A stretch of 57,572 nt of DNA from Bifidobacteriaceae bacterium (GCA_031268215.1 JAIRXP010000105.1:1-57572); one strand, 5' to 3'; positions 19,069-28,507 are shown, numbered from the stretch's first letter. Numbers and translations are program-made. Notes: generated from the sequence alone by a model not told the origin.

Positions 19069-21399
19069 GTGGCACCGCGAGAGGAGTTGATGGGCCGGAT
19101 GGGCAGGACGAGTGGTACCAGCGCCACGCCTGCAGTGGACTCCCTGCGCCGATTGCTCATCCGACCCGCGTCCCCTATGCGGCCGGATATTCAAGGTCTG
19201 CGCGCGCTAGCGGTCTTAGCCGTAGTCGTTTACCACGTCTGGCCCACGCGCCTCACCGGCGGATTCATGGGCGTGGACGTCTTCTTTGTGATTTCGGGTT
19301 ATCTGATGACCTTGACCATATGGAAGGGCATACGGCGGGCCCACACCGCCGCTTCTGGCCCCAAGTCGACCGCTCGCGAATCCATAAGCTTTCTATTGTC
19401 ATTCTACGCCCGCCGCATCAGGCGTCTCGCTCCAGCCGCTGTTGTCTGTCTCCTCGCGATAATGCTCACCACCCACTTCATTGGCAACTTCGCATTACAA
19501 ATCGCGACAGCCCGGCAAGTGTTCGCCAGCGCGATCTTCATCGAGAACTGGTTCCTAGCGGACCAAGCTGTGGACTATCTTGGAGCAGACGCCGGAGCTA
19601 CGGCCGTGCAGCACTTCTGGTCACTATCCATCGAAGAGCAGTTCTATATGATCTGGCCGCTGCTGCTGCTTTCTTGCGGATTAGTGGCCACGGTGATCAC
19701 GCGCCGGCACCCGGACGCTAAGAGAAGGTGGATTGGCGCCCTTCCGCTGGCCGCCATTCTGGTCTTCACGCTGGCCTCATTCGTTTACGGCTACAACCTG
19801 ACCTTCACCAACGCCCCAGCGGCCTATTTCCTCACACCAGCCCGCATCTGGGAGCTTTCGCTTGGCGGCGTGGTTGCCTTCTTGCCGGCGCTCAAAGGCC
19901 GTGTGGGCCAAGTCCTGCGGCTCGGCTTGCCCTGGCTGGGAGCCGGGATGATCGGCTATGCCCTCGTCGCGTGGGGCGGTGAACAGTTCCCCGGCTGGCG
20001 GGCGCTGGTGCCAACGGTTGGAACCGCTTTGGCCATCTGGGCTGGACCGGCAAAGCCGGTTGGGGTGGGAGGATTCTCGCTTTCCAGCCTCTCGCGGCTG
20101 CGTCCCGTCCAGTTCTTTGGCGATATTTCCTATTCGCTTTACCTGTGGCACTGGCCGCTGATTGTCCTTGTGCCCGTTGTGCTGGGCACCGAACTGAACG
20201 CCAACAATACCGTGCTCAAGATCCTCATCTTCGCTGTCTCTGGGGCTGTCGCTGCGGCGTCCTACTATCTGGTGGAGCAACCGACCCGGAAAGTATTCAC
20301 CTCACCCCGGAAGGCTGAGGTGGGCAGCGGGAAGAAGTGGTCCCGCACCCTAGGTCCCGCCTCCAAGACGATCGCCTTGGGGGTGTTGTGCCTAACCGTG
20401 GTGGTGGTTCCAGCCCGCCTCCAGCAAGGCCACGCCCAAGCCCTCACCGACAACGTGCTGGTCAGGGCATTTGAGGCCGCGACAGATCCCCGGCAAATCG
20501 GTTTTGGGGCCCGCTCTACCCAGCATTTGGACCAGTTGGACTATGACCCCTACGGCAAGTCGGATCCGGCCTGGGCGCAGCTCGCTGTGGCGTCGGGTTA
20601 TGGTGCGGTCGTAGAGAAGGTTGGGGCAGCCGAATTCAGCATCCAGGAGTCGTCCGGCGAACCCGTAGGAGCCCACGCAGTGTTTGGTAGCACGGATTCC
20701 GACAAGACGATTCTGGTACTAGGGGACTCTCACTCCGTCATGTGGTACCCGGCCATAGACGTGGCGGCCCAGAAATTGGGCTGCAAGGTGCTCGCGGCTG
20801 CGGCTCATCCGGGTGGATCATCGGTGATCTATGAACTGCCAACCGATCAGGGCGAGACCTGGCCCTATTATGCCGGCGGAAATCTCAGCGTCAAGCGGAA
20901 CAACGACCGATTTACTTGGATCAAGGAGAACCTGTGGCCTCAGGCGGACTACGTCTTGGTCGATATGGCGGGCTACAAGTTCCCCCGAGATGGCAAGAAC
21001 CCGGGTAATCCGACCGACACGGCGGAGAGAATAGCTGCGACGTTCAGGCAAATCGAGGAAGTCACTGGGAACAAGCCAATCCTCATTCAGAGCAGTCCCC
21101 AAACCGAATCCTTCCCGATCGAAAGGGCTCAGGCCGCACTGACAGACGGCGTTGATGAGCCGTTCATAGCCGACTTCGCATATATGAACGTGATCAAGAC
21201 ATTGCTAACTGAGATCGGTGCGGCCGACAGCTTCGACTATATCCCGGTCCAGGATATTCTTCTTGATGAGGACGGCCGTGTTCATACCCAGATAGGTGGC
21301 GTGCCCGTGTATTTTGACAATGGGCATGTCAATTCCATTTACTCCGCCTCCGCCGGGGAGTACTTCGCGGGTGCGCTCCGGGAACTGACCGGATGGTGA
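19069..21399 (+). CDS. Acyltransferase 3 family protein with C-terminal SGNH-like domain
   Basis: RPDIQGLRALAVLAVVVYHVWPTRLTGGFMGVDVFFVISGYLMT; TILVLGDSHSVMWYPA. Confidence 0.9.
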   Translation: MAPREELMGRMGRTSGTSATPAVDSLRRLLIRPASPMRPDIQGLRALAVLAVVVYHVWPTRLTGGFMGVDVFFVISGYLMTLTIWKGIRRAHTAASGPKSTARESISFLLSFYARRIRRLAPAAVVCLLAIMLTTHFIGNFALQIATARQVFASAIFIENWFLADQAVDYLGADAGATAVQHFWSLSIEEQFYMIWPLLLLSCGLVATVITRRHPDAKRRWIGALPLAAILVFTLASFVYGYNLTFTNAPAAYFLTPARIWELSLGGVVAFLPALKGRVGQVLRLGLPWLGAGMIGYALVAWGGEQFPGWRALVPTVGTALAIWAGPAKPVGVGGFSLSSLSRLRPVQFFGDISYSLYLWHWPLIVLVPVVLGTELNANNTVLKILIFAVSGAVAAASYYLVEQPTRKVFTSPRKAEVGSGKKWSRTLGPASKTIALGVLCLTVVVVPARLQQGHAQALTDNVLVRAFEAATDPRQIGFGARSTQHLDQLDYDPYGKSDPAWAQLAVASGYGAVVEKVGAAEFSIQESSGEPVGAHAVFGSTDSDKTILVLGDSHSVMWYPAIDVAAQKLGCKVLAAAAHPGGSSVIYELPTDQGETWPYYAGGNLSVKRNNDRFTWIKENLWPQADYVLVDMAGYKFPRDGKNPGNPTDTAERIAATFRQIEEVTGNKPILIQSSPQTESFPIERAQAALTDGVDEPFIADFAYMNVIKTLLTEIGAADSFDYIPVQDILLDEDGRVHTQIGGVPVYFDNGHVNSIYSASAGEYFAGALRELTGW

Positions 21400-21551
21400 A
21401 CAGGGCCAACACTGACCGCGGGCGATGACGCGGAGGCGTAGTACTCGCCGTCGAAGACCGGCTTCTTGCGAGGCGGCGCGGCGATTCGCCGGTCCACCCT
21501 GCGCCTACTGCTGGATGATCGGCGTCTTGACTCGGTGGGGGCTCTCCTCGG

Positions 21552-21599
21552 TGGAGCGGGCGACGGGAATCGAACCCGCACTGGCAGCTTGGGAAGCTG
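21552..21599. repeat. Distal att site: duplicated 3' segment of tRNA-Gly
   Basis: TGGAGCGGGCGACGGGAATCGAACCCGCACTGGCAGCTTGGGAAGCTG, identical to 28621-28668. Confidence 0.95.
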
Positions 21600-21648
21600 T
21601 GCGTGCCAGCGGCTCTGACCTCGCTATATAGGCCCTTGTGTCAGGGCT

Positions 21649-21670
21649 GGTGTAACTCTGGTGTAACTCA
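21649..21670. repeat. Putative integrase arm-type site, distal end
   Basis: GGTGTAACTCTGGTGTAACTCA, an 11-bp tandem motif, identical to 28508-28529. Confidence 0.65.
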
Positions 21671-21728
21671 CGCCGCACATCACGCGAAGATGCCTGGAAA
21701 CGGCTATCCCTCAAGATAGGGTGGCAAC

Positions 21729-22223
21729 GTGCGTGAACAGGCTGCTTTAGAGGCGATCCCGTGTGGATGCGCCGCCGCTACTGCGGCAGCCTATCTGGCT
21801 CCAATCGAGCGCGTCGCCCAGGATGTCCACTCGGCCGCCGCCCAAGCCGCGAAGGCCTATGAGGCGTTCAAGGCCGCCCTGCGGTCGGCCGGTATACCGC
21901 CCGCGCGATACCTCAGGCTGGCCGGTGACGGCAGTGGCACTGCCATTGACCTCCTTGTCATTGCCCGCGCCGCTGTGGCGACACACCACGCCGCCACAGC
22001 CAAGCTAGTCGCGGCTGCGGCTCGCGCCGCCAGAGACGAGCATCACGCCACCGTTGCCGGATTGGTTCGCTTGACCCGCGAACAGCTTGCCGACGGCCCG
22101 CCCGCTGTCACCGAAACGCTTACCGGAACTCTTCAAGCCGCGCCGTGCGCGCCGCCGATGTGTGACCATGCGGACCTACCAGGAACCACTTGGGAATCCG
22201 CGCGCTGGGCACTGGCTGCATAA
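21729..22223 (+). CDS. Hypothetical protein of integrative element (GTG start)
   Basis: 164-aa ORF, Ala-rich helical, first in a + strand series with the HTH and ATPase genes. Confidence 0.5.
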   Translation: MREQAALEAIPCGCAAATAAAYLAPIERVAQDVHSAAAQAAKAYEAFKAALRSAGIPPARYLRLAGDGSGTAIDLLVIARAAVATHHAATAKLVAAAARAARDEHHATVAGLVRLTREQLADGPPAVTETLTGTLQAAPCAPPMCDHADLPGTTWESARWALAA

Positions 22224-22307
22224 ACGCAGGGCTATCGTTCCGCCGCCTGAGCGGCCGCCGCTGACCACCCGCGCGGGTTTCCCCTGGACCCGAAAGGGCC
22301 AAGACTC

Positions 22308-22694
22308 ATGTCCGATGACACTGAACGCAAGGTTTACTCCCACAAGCAAGCTGCCGCGAGGCTCAGCATGTCCGTGACCGAATTGCACCGCATACGTGAT
22401 GCAGGCGCAATTGGCCACTACGCCCGTAGACACGGCCCGCAGGGCAAGCGACCAACGTATTTCTACAGCGCCGAACACCTCGCCGCCTACTGGGCAAGCA
22501 TAGAATCCGCGCCGCGTACAACACCGCCCGAAGGCGGCATGGTCTCCCGCGCGGCTACGCACGGCCGCCCCAGTCGTAATGGCCACTTGCCATCGGCCAG
22601 CGAGGCGTTGAAGGCCACCCAGTCCCGCCGCGCCTCCGCGCCACGGGCCGCAGTTCTGACCCATGCCCCCAAGCCATCGAAGGTCCTGTCATGA
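22308..22694 (+). CDS. Helix-turn-helix DNA-binding protein (excisionase/MerR-like candidate)
   Basis: VYSHKQAAARLSMSVTELHRIRDAGAIGHYARRHGPQGKRPTYFYSAEHLAAYW. Confidence 0.6.
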   Translation: MSDDTERKVYSHKQAAARLSMSVTELHRIRDAGAIGHYARRHGPQGKRPTYFYSAEHLAAYWASIESAPRTTPPEGGMVSRAATHGRPSRNGHLPSASEALKATQSRRASAPRAAVLTHAPKPSKVLS

Positions 22695-23125
22695 CGCCGC
22701 CCGACAGGGCGACTGCGGACCAACTCGGACGAGAGTTGCAGCTGTGGCCGCCACCGGTCCGCGCCTTGGTGGTCAAGGCCGGTGTGGACGGCGGATGCTG
22801 GACCGAAGACACCGGCCGTGCCGCATTGTGCTTTACCCAGTTGGTGACCTGCTCTCAAGGCCGGTTCGTGTCAGCAGACCCGGCGGCCAGTCGCGAACTA
22901 GACCGGTACTGCCTGCGTGACTGGCAGCGCCGCTCCCGCCATGTCAAACCAGGTCCTACCAAGGCGGAGTGGCTTGGCGCGCTTGTGCAGGAATGGCCTG
23001 AACTATGGCGGGTCGCAGTAGGTAGGCTCGGTATTGCCCGATGCGGCTGGACCCCCGAGCAGGCGGCATGGTACCTGGGTGTACCAGCGCATCTGGTGAC
23101 GCCAGCGACCGTGGGCGAAGCATGA
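22691..23125 (+). CDS. Hypothetical protein of integrative element
   Basis: 144-aa ORF overlapping both neighbours by 4 bp (ATGA junctions), suggesting translational coupling. Confidence 0.6.
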   Translation: MTPPDRATADQLGRELQLWPPPVRALVVKAGVDGGCWTEDTGRAALCFTQLVTCSQGRFVSADPAASRELDRYCLRDWQRRSRHVKPGPTKAEWLGALVQEWPELWRVAVGRLGIARCGWTPEQAAWYLGVPAHLVTPATVGEA

Positions 23126-24774
23126 GCCCGCCTGCGAGGATCGACCCAGACGAGTGGTTCGCCTCCAATGTGGCGGGTGGCACGGCCAGCGGTCCCACAA
23201 CTCCGCCGGACGGGTTCCCGGATACTGTTCCTGACGCGGATGACCAGCCGCCTGCGAACCCGCGTGGCCGCCCAACTGGCAACGTGGCAACCCGAATCAC
23301 AGCGTTGGCGACTGAGCTATTCGACTTCGGGATCACTCCCGGCGGAGAGGCCTACGCGGTGCCGTGGAACGGTCCGAGACACCTTGCGCAGCCGCTGCGC
23401 AACCCGTCCGGCGGCCAGTCGATTCGCCAAGAGCTTGCAGCAGCATGGTTTGACAAGACCGGGACCACGGCACCGAACCAGGCCCTTGCCGACGCGTTGA
23501 CAACGCTTGAAGGCCTGGCGCAGCGCCGCCCGCCGACGGAAGCGGCATTGCGCGTGGCCAGCTACGGCGGCGCGGCCTGGCTGGACCTGGGAGACCAGCA
23601 AGGCCGCGTGCTGCGCATCGGTCCCGATGGGTGGGCCGTGGTGACCGACGCCGTGCCGGTGTTGTTCCGGCGTACCGCGTTGACCGCGCCTATGCCGGTA
23701 CCGGAACGCGCCGGAACCCTTGACGAACTGTGGCGGTTCGTCAACGTGGCCCCTGCCGACCGTCCGCTTGTGTTGTCCGCCCTGGTAGCTTGCCTCGCAT
23801 GCCCAGACCAGCCGCAGCCGATAATGGCGCTTAGCGGCGAACCGGGCACGGGCAAGACCACGGCCGCCATTCGGTTGGCTTCGATTGTCGATGCCTCTAC
23901 GGTCGGCCCGCAGGCCCCGCCGCGTGACCCTGACGCCTGGCTTGACCTGGCCAAGTCTTGGCGGGTGATCCAGCTAGACAACCTGTCGCGCATGCCAGAG
24001 TGGTTGGCAGATATGCTCTGCCGCGCCGTCACGGGTGATGGGTTCACGCGCCGCAAGCTGTACACAGATGATGGCCTGGTGGTCCAGCGGTTTCGGCGTT
24101 TCGTCATCCTGACGGCGGTGGACTTAGGCGCGCTGCGCGCTGACTTGAATGACAGGTCCCTTGTGGTGCGCTTGCAGCCGATCCCGCCCGCGCGGCGGGC
24201 CACCGATCAGGCTCTTGCAGCCGATTGGGCTTGTGCCTATCCGCGTGTCTTCGGCGCGCTGGCAGACTTGGCGGCAAGCGTTCTACACCTGATGGGCTCC
24301 GCTGAGTGCCCCGTGGTGGCCGATCCGCCCCGCATGGCTGACTTCGCCAAGGTGCTCGCCTGCGTCGATGCCATCCTGGGAACCAGCGCATTGGCCGCCT
24401 ATATCGCCCAGTCAGCAGACCTGGCGGCAGAGACCATTGCCACCAGTCCATTCCTGGCGGCCTTGACGGAAGCGGCCCGGCCCCAGATGGGCACGTCCGC
24501 TGAGCTATTGGCCGCGTTGCGTCCCACTGAACCGGACTGGCGCGAACCGCGCGGCTGGCCAAAGACGAGCCGTCAGGCCACAACGCTGTTGCGCCACAAT
24601 GCCATTGCGCTTCGGTACGGTGGGTGGCAGGTTGACGAGTTGCCCCGTGGCGGTCATGACAAGTCGGTCAGGTGGGACATTCGCCCGCCGTCGGCGAATC
24701 CCTGCGCCGCGTGCGGTCAGCCGATCCTGCCGGACTTGTGGGCAGCCGGTGAGCGCACGCATGCGACCTGTTAG
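23122..24774 (+). CDS. AAA+/helicase-like ATPase of integrative element
   Basis: Walker A GEPGTGKTTAA; WRVIQLDNLSRMPEWLADMLCRAVTGDGFTRRKLYTD; sensor-like FVILTAVDL; C-terminal CAACGQPI...HATC Zn-ribbon-like motif. Confidence 0.75.
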   Translation: MSPPARIDPDEWFASNVAGGTASGPTTPPDGFPDTVPDADDQPPANPRGRPTGNVATRITALATELFDFGITPGGEAYAVPWNGPRHLAQPLRNPSGGQSIRQELAAAWFDKTGTTAPNQALADALTTLEGLAQRRPPTEAALRVASYGGAAWLDLGDQQGRVLRIGPDGWAVVTDAVPVLFRRTALTAPMPVPERAGTLDELWRFVNVAPADRPLVLSALVACLACPDQPQPIMALSGEPGTGKTTAAIRLASIVDASTVGPQAPPRDPDAWLDLAKSWRVIQLDNLSRMPEWLADMLCRAVTGDGFTRRKLYTDDGLVVQRFRRFVILTAVDLGALRADLNDRSLVVRLQPIPPARRATDQALAADWACAYPRVFGALADLAASVLHLMGSAECPVVADPPRMADFAKVLACVDAILGTSALAAYIAQSADLAAETIATSPFLAALTEAARPQMGTSAELLAALRPTEPDWREPRGWPKTSRQATTLLRHNAIALRYGGWQVDELPRGGHDKSVRWDIRPPSANPCAACGQPILPDLWAAGERTHATC

Positions 24775-24805
24775 GCGGACCTCGACCGGTCAGCGTTGCT
24801 CAATT

Positions 24806-24965
24806 TGCGGGCAAACGCTCGCCGGACGCGGGCGAACTGCCTCTGTTTGCGGGCGTTGCGGGCGACGGTTCCGAGCTTTGCCCGCATGTTCTCAACGCTC
24901 TGACCTGCGGATACTATCAGTATTGCTGCCGCTGCGGGCGTTGCGGGCGACGTTTCGGCCTATCT
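24806..24965. repeat. Left arm of ~160-bp imperfect inverted repeat
   Basis: TGCGGGCAAAC...GAGCTTTGCCCGCATG...ACGCTCTGACCTGCG...GCGGGCGACGTTTCGGCCTATCT matches the reverse complement of 25619-25771. Confidence 0.8.
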
Positions 24966-25618
24966 CCTATATGTGCCCTGGCCGCCCGCGCCTCAGGGCG
25001 GGGTACCCCGTGTGAACCGGGGGGGTACCCACTGCATCATGGGGGGTGGGGGTGCAAGCTCTGGTGGGGGGGTACCCATCGGGACCAGTCTCAGGCTCAA
25101 GCGAATCGCAGTGCGGCCAACGAACTGCCGCGCCGCCGTGCCGAGTGCGTCACGATCCGAATGCGGTTCGTTGGTTCGGTCCTTTCGGGTCGCTGGCCGC
25201 GAGCATCCGACTGTAGCGCTGGTTCCAGTTCCGCTCCGCTCGCCGCGTCCACTTGGCCGAGCGCGCCGCCAAGTTCGTCCGGCTTGCGCTGTTCAACGGC
25301 TTACCCCCGGCCCCGTTCTTTCAATGACAGGCCACAGGACATCCCGCGCCCGCATGTCCAATTCCCCCCAATACCTCCACAAAAAACCAGGCCAACACGG
25401 CTTTACGCGCATGCACGCCATTCTTTCCTTATCCTGAAAGATGACAGCAAAACACCACCGCGCCTTTGCGGTTGTATCGAGCAGCGTACCACGCTCGGCC
25501 CCGGTGCCGCATTTAGCGGCCCCGTGACCGATTGACACGCCCCGCCCTTCGCCGTTCCTAGCGGCCAATTTGGGGCCAGGTGTCCCGTGGCGGTGGACCG
25601 CCCGGCGGCAACATATGA

Positions 25619-25771
25619 GAGATAGGCCGAAACGTCGCCCGCGATGCCCGCAGGACCAGCAGCACTCGCAGGTCAGAGCGTCAAGAGCATGCGGGCAAAG
25701 CTCGGAAACGCTCATGGCTACGCCCGCACACAGGGCCTGCTTGCCCGCGTCCGGGGCATGTTTGCCCGCAC
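25619..25771. repeat. Right arm of ~160-bp imperfect inverted repeat
   Basis: Reverse complement contains TGCGGGCAAAC, CCGGACGCGGGC, GAGCTTTGCCCGCATG, ACGCTCTGACCTGCG and GCGGGCGACGTTTCGGCCTATCT in the same order as the left arm. Confidence 0.8.
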
Positions 25772-26064
25772 TGGGTACCCTGCCGCCGTCAACCAGACTG
25801 CCCTTGGCCAAGGTCTCGGGTGGCACGGCGAGTCAGGTAGCCGAGCCAAGGCAAGCGGGCGAGCGCTGCCGCGAGGTCTGTTACCGAGCATTGAACGCCG
25901 GTTAGGCGCAGTGTGGCGACTATGCGCTTGGGTGTGGCCCCTTCGGGCCTCGCGCACGAGCCACGGTAGAGGCGCTTGGTCTGCTGTGGCCTCGCATGAG
26001 CAAGGCCTGACCGGCGGCGCTGTCCGCGTGGGCCGGTCAGCGCGCGCTAGCGCTGTGCAGCTTG

Positions 26065-27273
26065 TCACCGCACGCCTACCCAGCGCCGCGTGGTGTTGTC
26101 CGCCAGCCCTTGGACTGTTGACCTCAAGGTGTCTTCGGCGACCTTGACGTATCGGCGCGTGGTGTTCGGTGACGAGTGCCCTAGGAGTTCCTGGACTGCG
26201 AACACGTCTCGGTCTACCTTGTAGGCGCGTGTAGCGAATCTGTGCCGAAGCGCGTGCATAGTGACCCCGGCGGGCAAGTGCCGCTTTACCAGGACCGCCA
26301 CCCAGCCCGGCGTCAAGTGGCCGCCACGGCGGCTTGGGAAGGCCCATCCTTCGGGCAGTGCCCGCAGTTCCTGGGCAAGCCCGGCGGGCAGTGGCACTAT
26401 CCGCTCTTTGTCGCCTTTGCCGCGAACCAGCAACGACCAATCGCCGCCCGGTTCGCCTATCAGGTCACCGGTATGCACGCCAGCGACTTCGGCGCGCCGC
26501 AGACCGAGTTCCGCGCCAAGGCAAACCATAAGCTTGACCCTGGGGTCCGCTGTGGTCATGGCGTACTTGACCTGGGATTCGCTGGCTGGCCGTGGCAGGT
26601 GGTGCGCGGCTTTCACGCTCGGCAGGTTTTCGGCTGGGTTGTAGTCAATCAGCCCGCCATTGACCGCCCAGGCGTAGAACGCTCGCACCGTTGCGCGGTT
26701 GGCGCGCCTGGTCTCGGCCGCCCAGTTCTGCGCGTACATCCATCCCGATATGTCGTAAGCCGTCACGTCGAACGGCCCCAGCGGTGTCAGGTCTCGGGCG
26801 AGCTTTTCGATATGCACCCGCCGCAGGCGAATCGTCTCGGGCGACTTGCCCGCCACGGCCAGCCATTGACAGAACGCCATGACCGCGCCCTGCCACTCGG
26901 CTGGGACTGGCGCGGGTAATGGGCCGCTGCTGCCCGGTCGCCTTCGGGTTGGTCCGGCTTGAACTGTGGTGATGCCCAACGCCGGGTTTACCGACATTCG
27001 GCCTGAACGCTGAGCCCAGGTAAAGAAGACGCGCAGCGTGGATCGCATTGACGCTTTGTACCCTGCCGCTAGCTGTTGGCTGTAGAACCAATCCGCGAGA
27101 ATGGATTCTGAGGTTTGCCAAGGGTCAGGCTCCCCTAGGGTGCGTGCCAGCGTGGCGATTCTGCGCAGATGCCCGCTGATGGTGCTTGGCTTGGTATTCG
27201 TCTGACCCAGGTACATCTCCCATTGAGTCAAGGCTTGTGCCCATTGTGGGCCGATTGCCTCCTGGGCGCTCAC
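26065..27273 (-). CDS. Tyrosine recombinase with apparent duplicated core-binding (SAM-like) domain
   Basis: Catalytic set R (LGLRRAEVAGV), K (GKGDKERIVPL), HxxR (MHALRHRFATRAY), H (LLGHSS), Y (TTRRYVKV). Confidence 0.9.
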   Translation of the reverse strand: MSAQEAIGPQWAQALTQWEMYLGQTNTKPSTISGHLRRIATLARTLGEPDPWQTSESILADWFYSQQLAAGYKASMRSTLRVFFTWAQRSGRMSVNPALGITTVQAGPTRRRPGSSGPLPAPVPAEWQGAVMAFCQWLAVAGKSPETIRLRRVHIEKLARDLTPLGPFDVTAYDISGWMYAQNWAAETRRANRATVRAFYAWAVNGGLIDYNPAENLPSVKAAHHLPRPASESQVKYAMTTADPRVKLMVCLGAELGLRRAEVAGVHTGDLIGEPGGDWSLLVRGKGDKERIVPLPAGLAQELRALPEGWAFPSRRGGHLTPGWVAVLVKRHLPAGVTMHALRHRFATRAYKVDRDVFAVQELLGHSSPNTTRRYVKVAEDTLRSTVQGLADNTTRRWVGVR

Positions 27274-28493
27274 CGTACGCCACCTGCCCGCGCGGTCTGC
27301 GGCCGGAGCGGCACCACGTTATCGGCTGTCACGGCGGCATCCATCGCCAGGGCAAGCTGTCTGTCCCGTTCTTGCGCGGCGTGCTGGTAGATCATCGCAG
27401 CATCAGGCGTTGAGTGCCCTAAGCGGGCCATCAATTCCTTGATTGTCGCGCCGCTCTGGGCAGCAAGCGTGGCCCCAAGGTGCCGCAAGTCGTGGAAACG
27501 CAAGTCGTCGCGCCCAGCTTTGTGCCTAGCGCGCCTGAAGGTCTTACCCCAGTTGGCCGAGCTTAGATAGTTGCCGGTCACTGTGCCGAACACCAGCGCG
27601 TCTTGGCGGTCCGGCACAAATCGTTTCAGGTGGTCTCGCAACTCATCGCTAAGCGCTGTAGGCAAGTGGACCGTGCGTTTGCCCGCTTCGCTCTTAGGCT
27701 CGGTAAGGACCACCTGGCCGTCTATTCGGTGAGCGCCTGCCGAGACGTAGACCTTCGGTGCGCCGCTCGACAGGTCAATACCAGCGCGGGTGAGAGCGGT
27801 CAACTCCCCGAAGCGCAGGCCGCCCCAGGCGGCTACCAGCACCATGCACTTGTAGCGAGACGGCACGGCATCCGCGATGATCCGCAACTCAGCCAGCGTA
27901 GGCGGGACGCGTTCCGCCGCCTTGGCGGTACCGGCTCCTGGAATCTTGCACGGGTTGGTCTCTGTCAGACCGACTCGCACGGCGTCGTTGAGAATGGTCC
28001 GCAACAGTCTGTATGCCTGGGCGCGCGCAGTCTTCCCAGTCACTCCCGCCGCTACGGGCCGCTCAGGGTTGGGCTCGGCCAGTCGTTCGGCGAACTTGTC
28101 CGCCAGCGCCTGCTGCCACTCCTCGACCCTGGCGGGCGTGATCTGCGTCAATCGGACGTTGCCAAGGTGAGGCAATATGTGATTGTCGAGCAGGCTGGCG
28201 TAGAGCTTCGCTGTGCGTGGCTTGAGGTCCGCTGAACGCCGCCCAAGCCAACGCAACGCATACTCGTGCAGCGACTCGCCACCCAAGGCGGGGTCCCGCC
28301 AGGTGCCTTCCCTTATTGCCGTCTGTTGTTTGGCCAGCCAAGCGGCCGCCTGCCTGCGAGTAGCGAAGCCCTGGCCCGCAGAGTAGCGCTGGCCGTCGTG
28401 GATATAGGCCGCGTAGTAATCGCCGCCCTGTCGCTTCTGACGTATCTGGCCCCAAGCGTGTCGCCGCTGGCCATCTAAACGCTTGCCTCTCAT
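27270..28493 (-). CDS. Phage-type tyrosine integrase
   Basis: AP2-like arm-binding N-term (GDYYAAYIHDGQRYSAGQGFATRRQAAAWLAKQ); catalytic GGLRFGELTAL, FHDLRHLGATLAA, LGHSTPDAAMIYQHA. Confidence 0.92.
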   Translation of the reverse strand: MRGKRLDGQRRHAWGQIRQKRQGGDYYAAYIHDGQRYSAGQGFATRRQAAAWLAKQQTAIREGTWRDPALGGESLHEYALRWLGRRSADLKPRTAKLYASLLDNHILPHLGNVRLTQITPARVEEWQQALADKFAERLAEPNPERPVAAGVTGKTARAQAYRLLRTILNDAVRVGLTETNPCKIPGAGTAKAAERVPPTLAELRIIADAVPSRYKCMVLVAAWGGLRFGELTALTRAGIDLSSGAPKVYVSAGAHRIDGQVVLTEPKSEAGKRTVHLPTALSDELRDHLKRFVPDRQDALVFGTVTGNYLSSANWGKTFRRARHKAGRDDLRFHDLRHLGATLAAQSGATIKELMARLGHSTPDAAMIYQHAAQERDRQLALAMDAAVTADNVVPLRPQTARAGGVR

Positions 28494-28507
28494 GTCCCGC
28501 CGCCTTC

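Noticed and set aside
21552-21599. Second tRNA-Gly gene
   Set aside because: Only the 3' 48 nt match; no anticodon-stem 5' half, D-arm or 5' acceptor strand, so it is an att duplication rather than a functional tRNA.
25293-25826. 177-aa minus-strand ORF as a confident Cys-rich protein
   Set aside because: It carries one arm of the inverted repeat and could be real, but the remaining sequence shows no family signal and the plus-strand counterpart lacks a start codon; reported as a repeat rather than as a CDS.
25718-26440. 240-aa minus-strand ORF
   Set aside because: Overlaps the recombinase C-terminus in another frame, Arg-rich frame-shadow composition, no recognisable motif.
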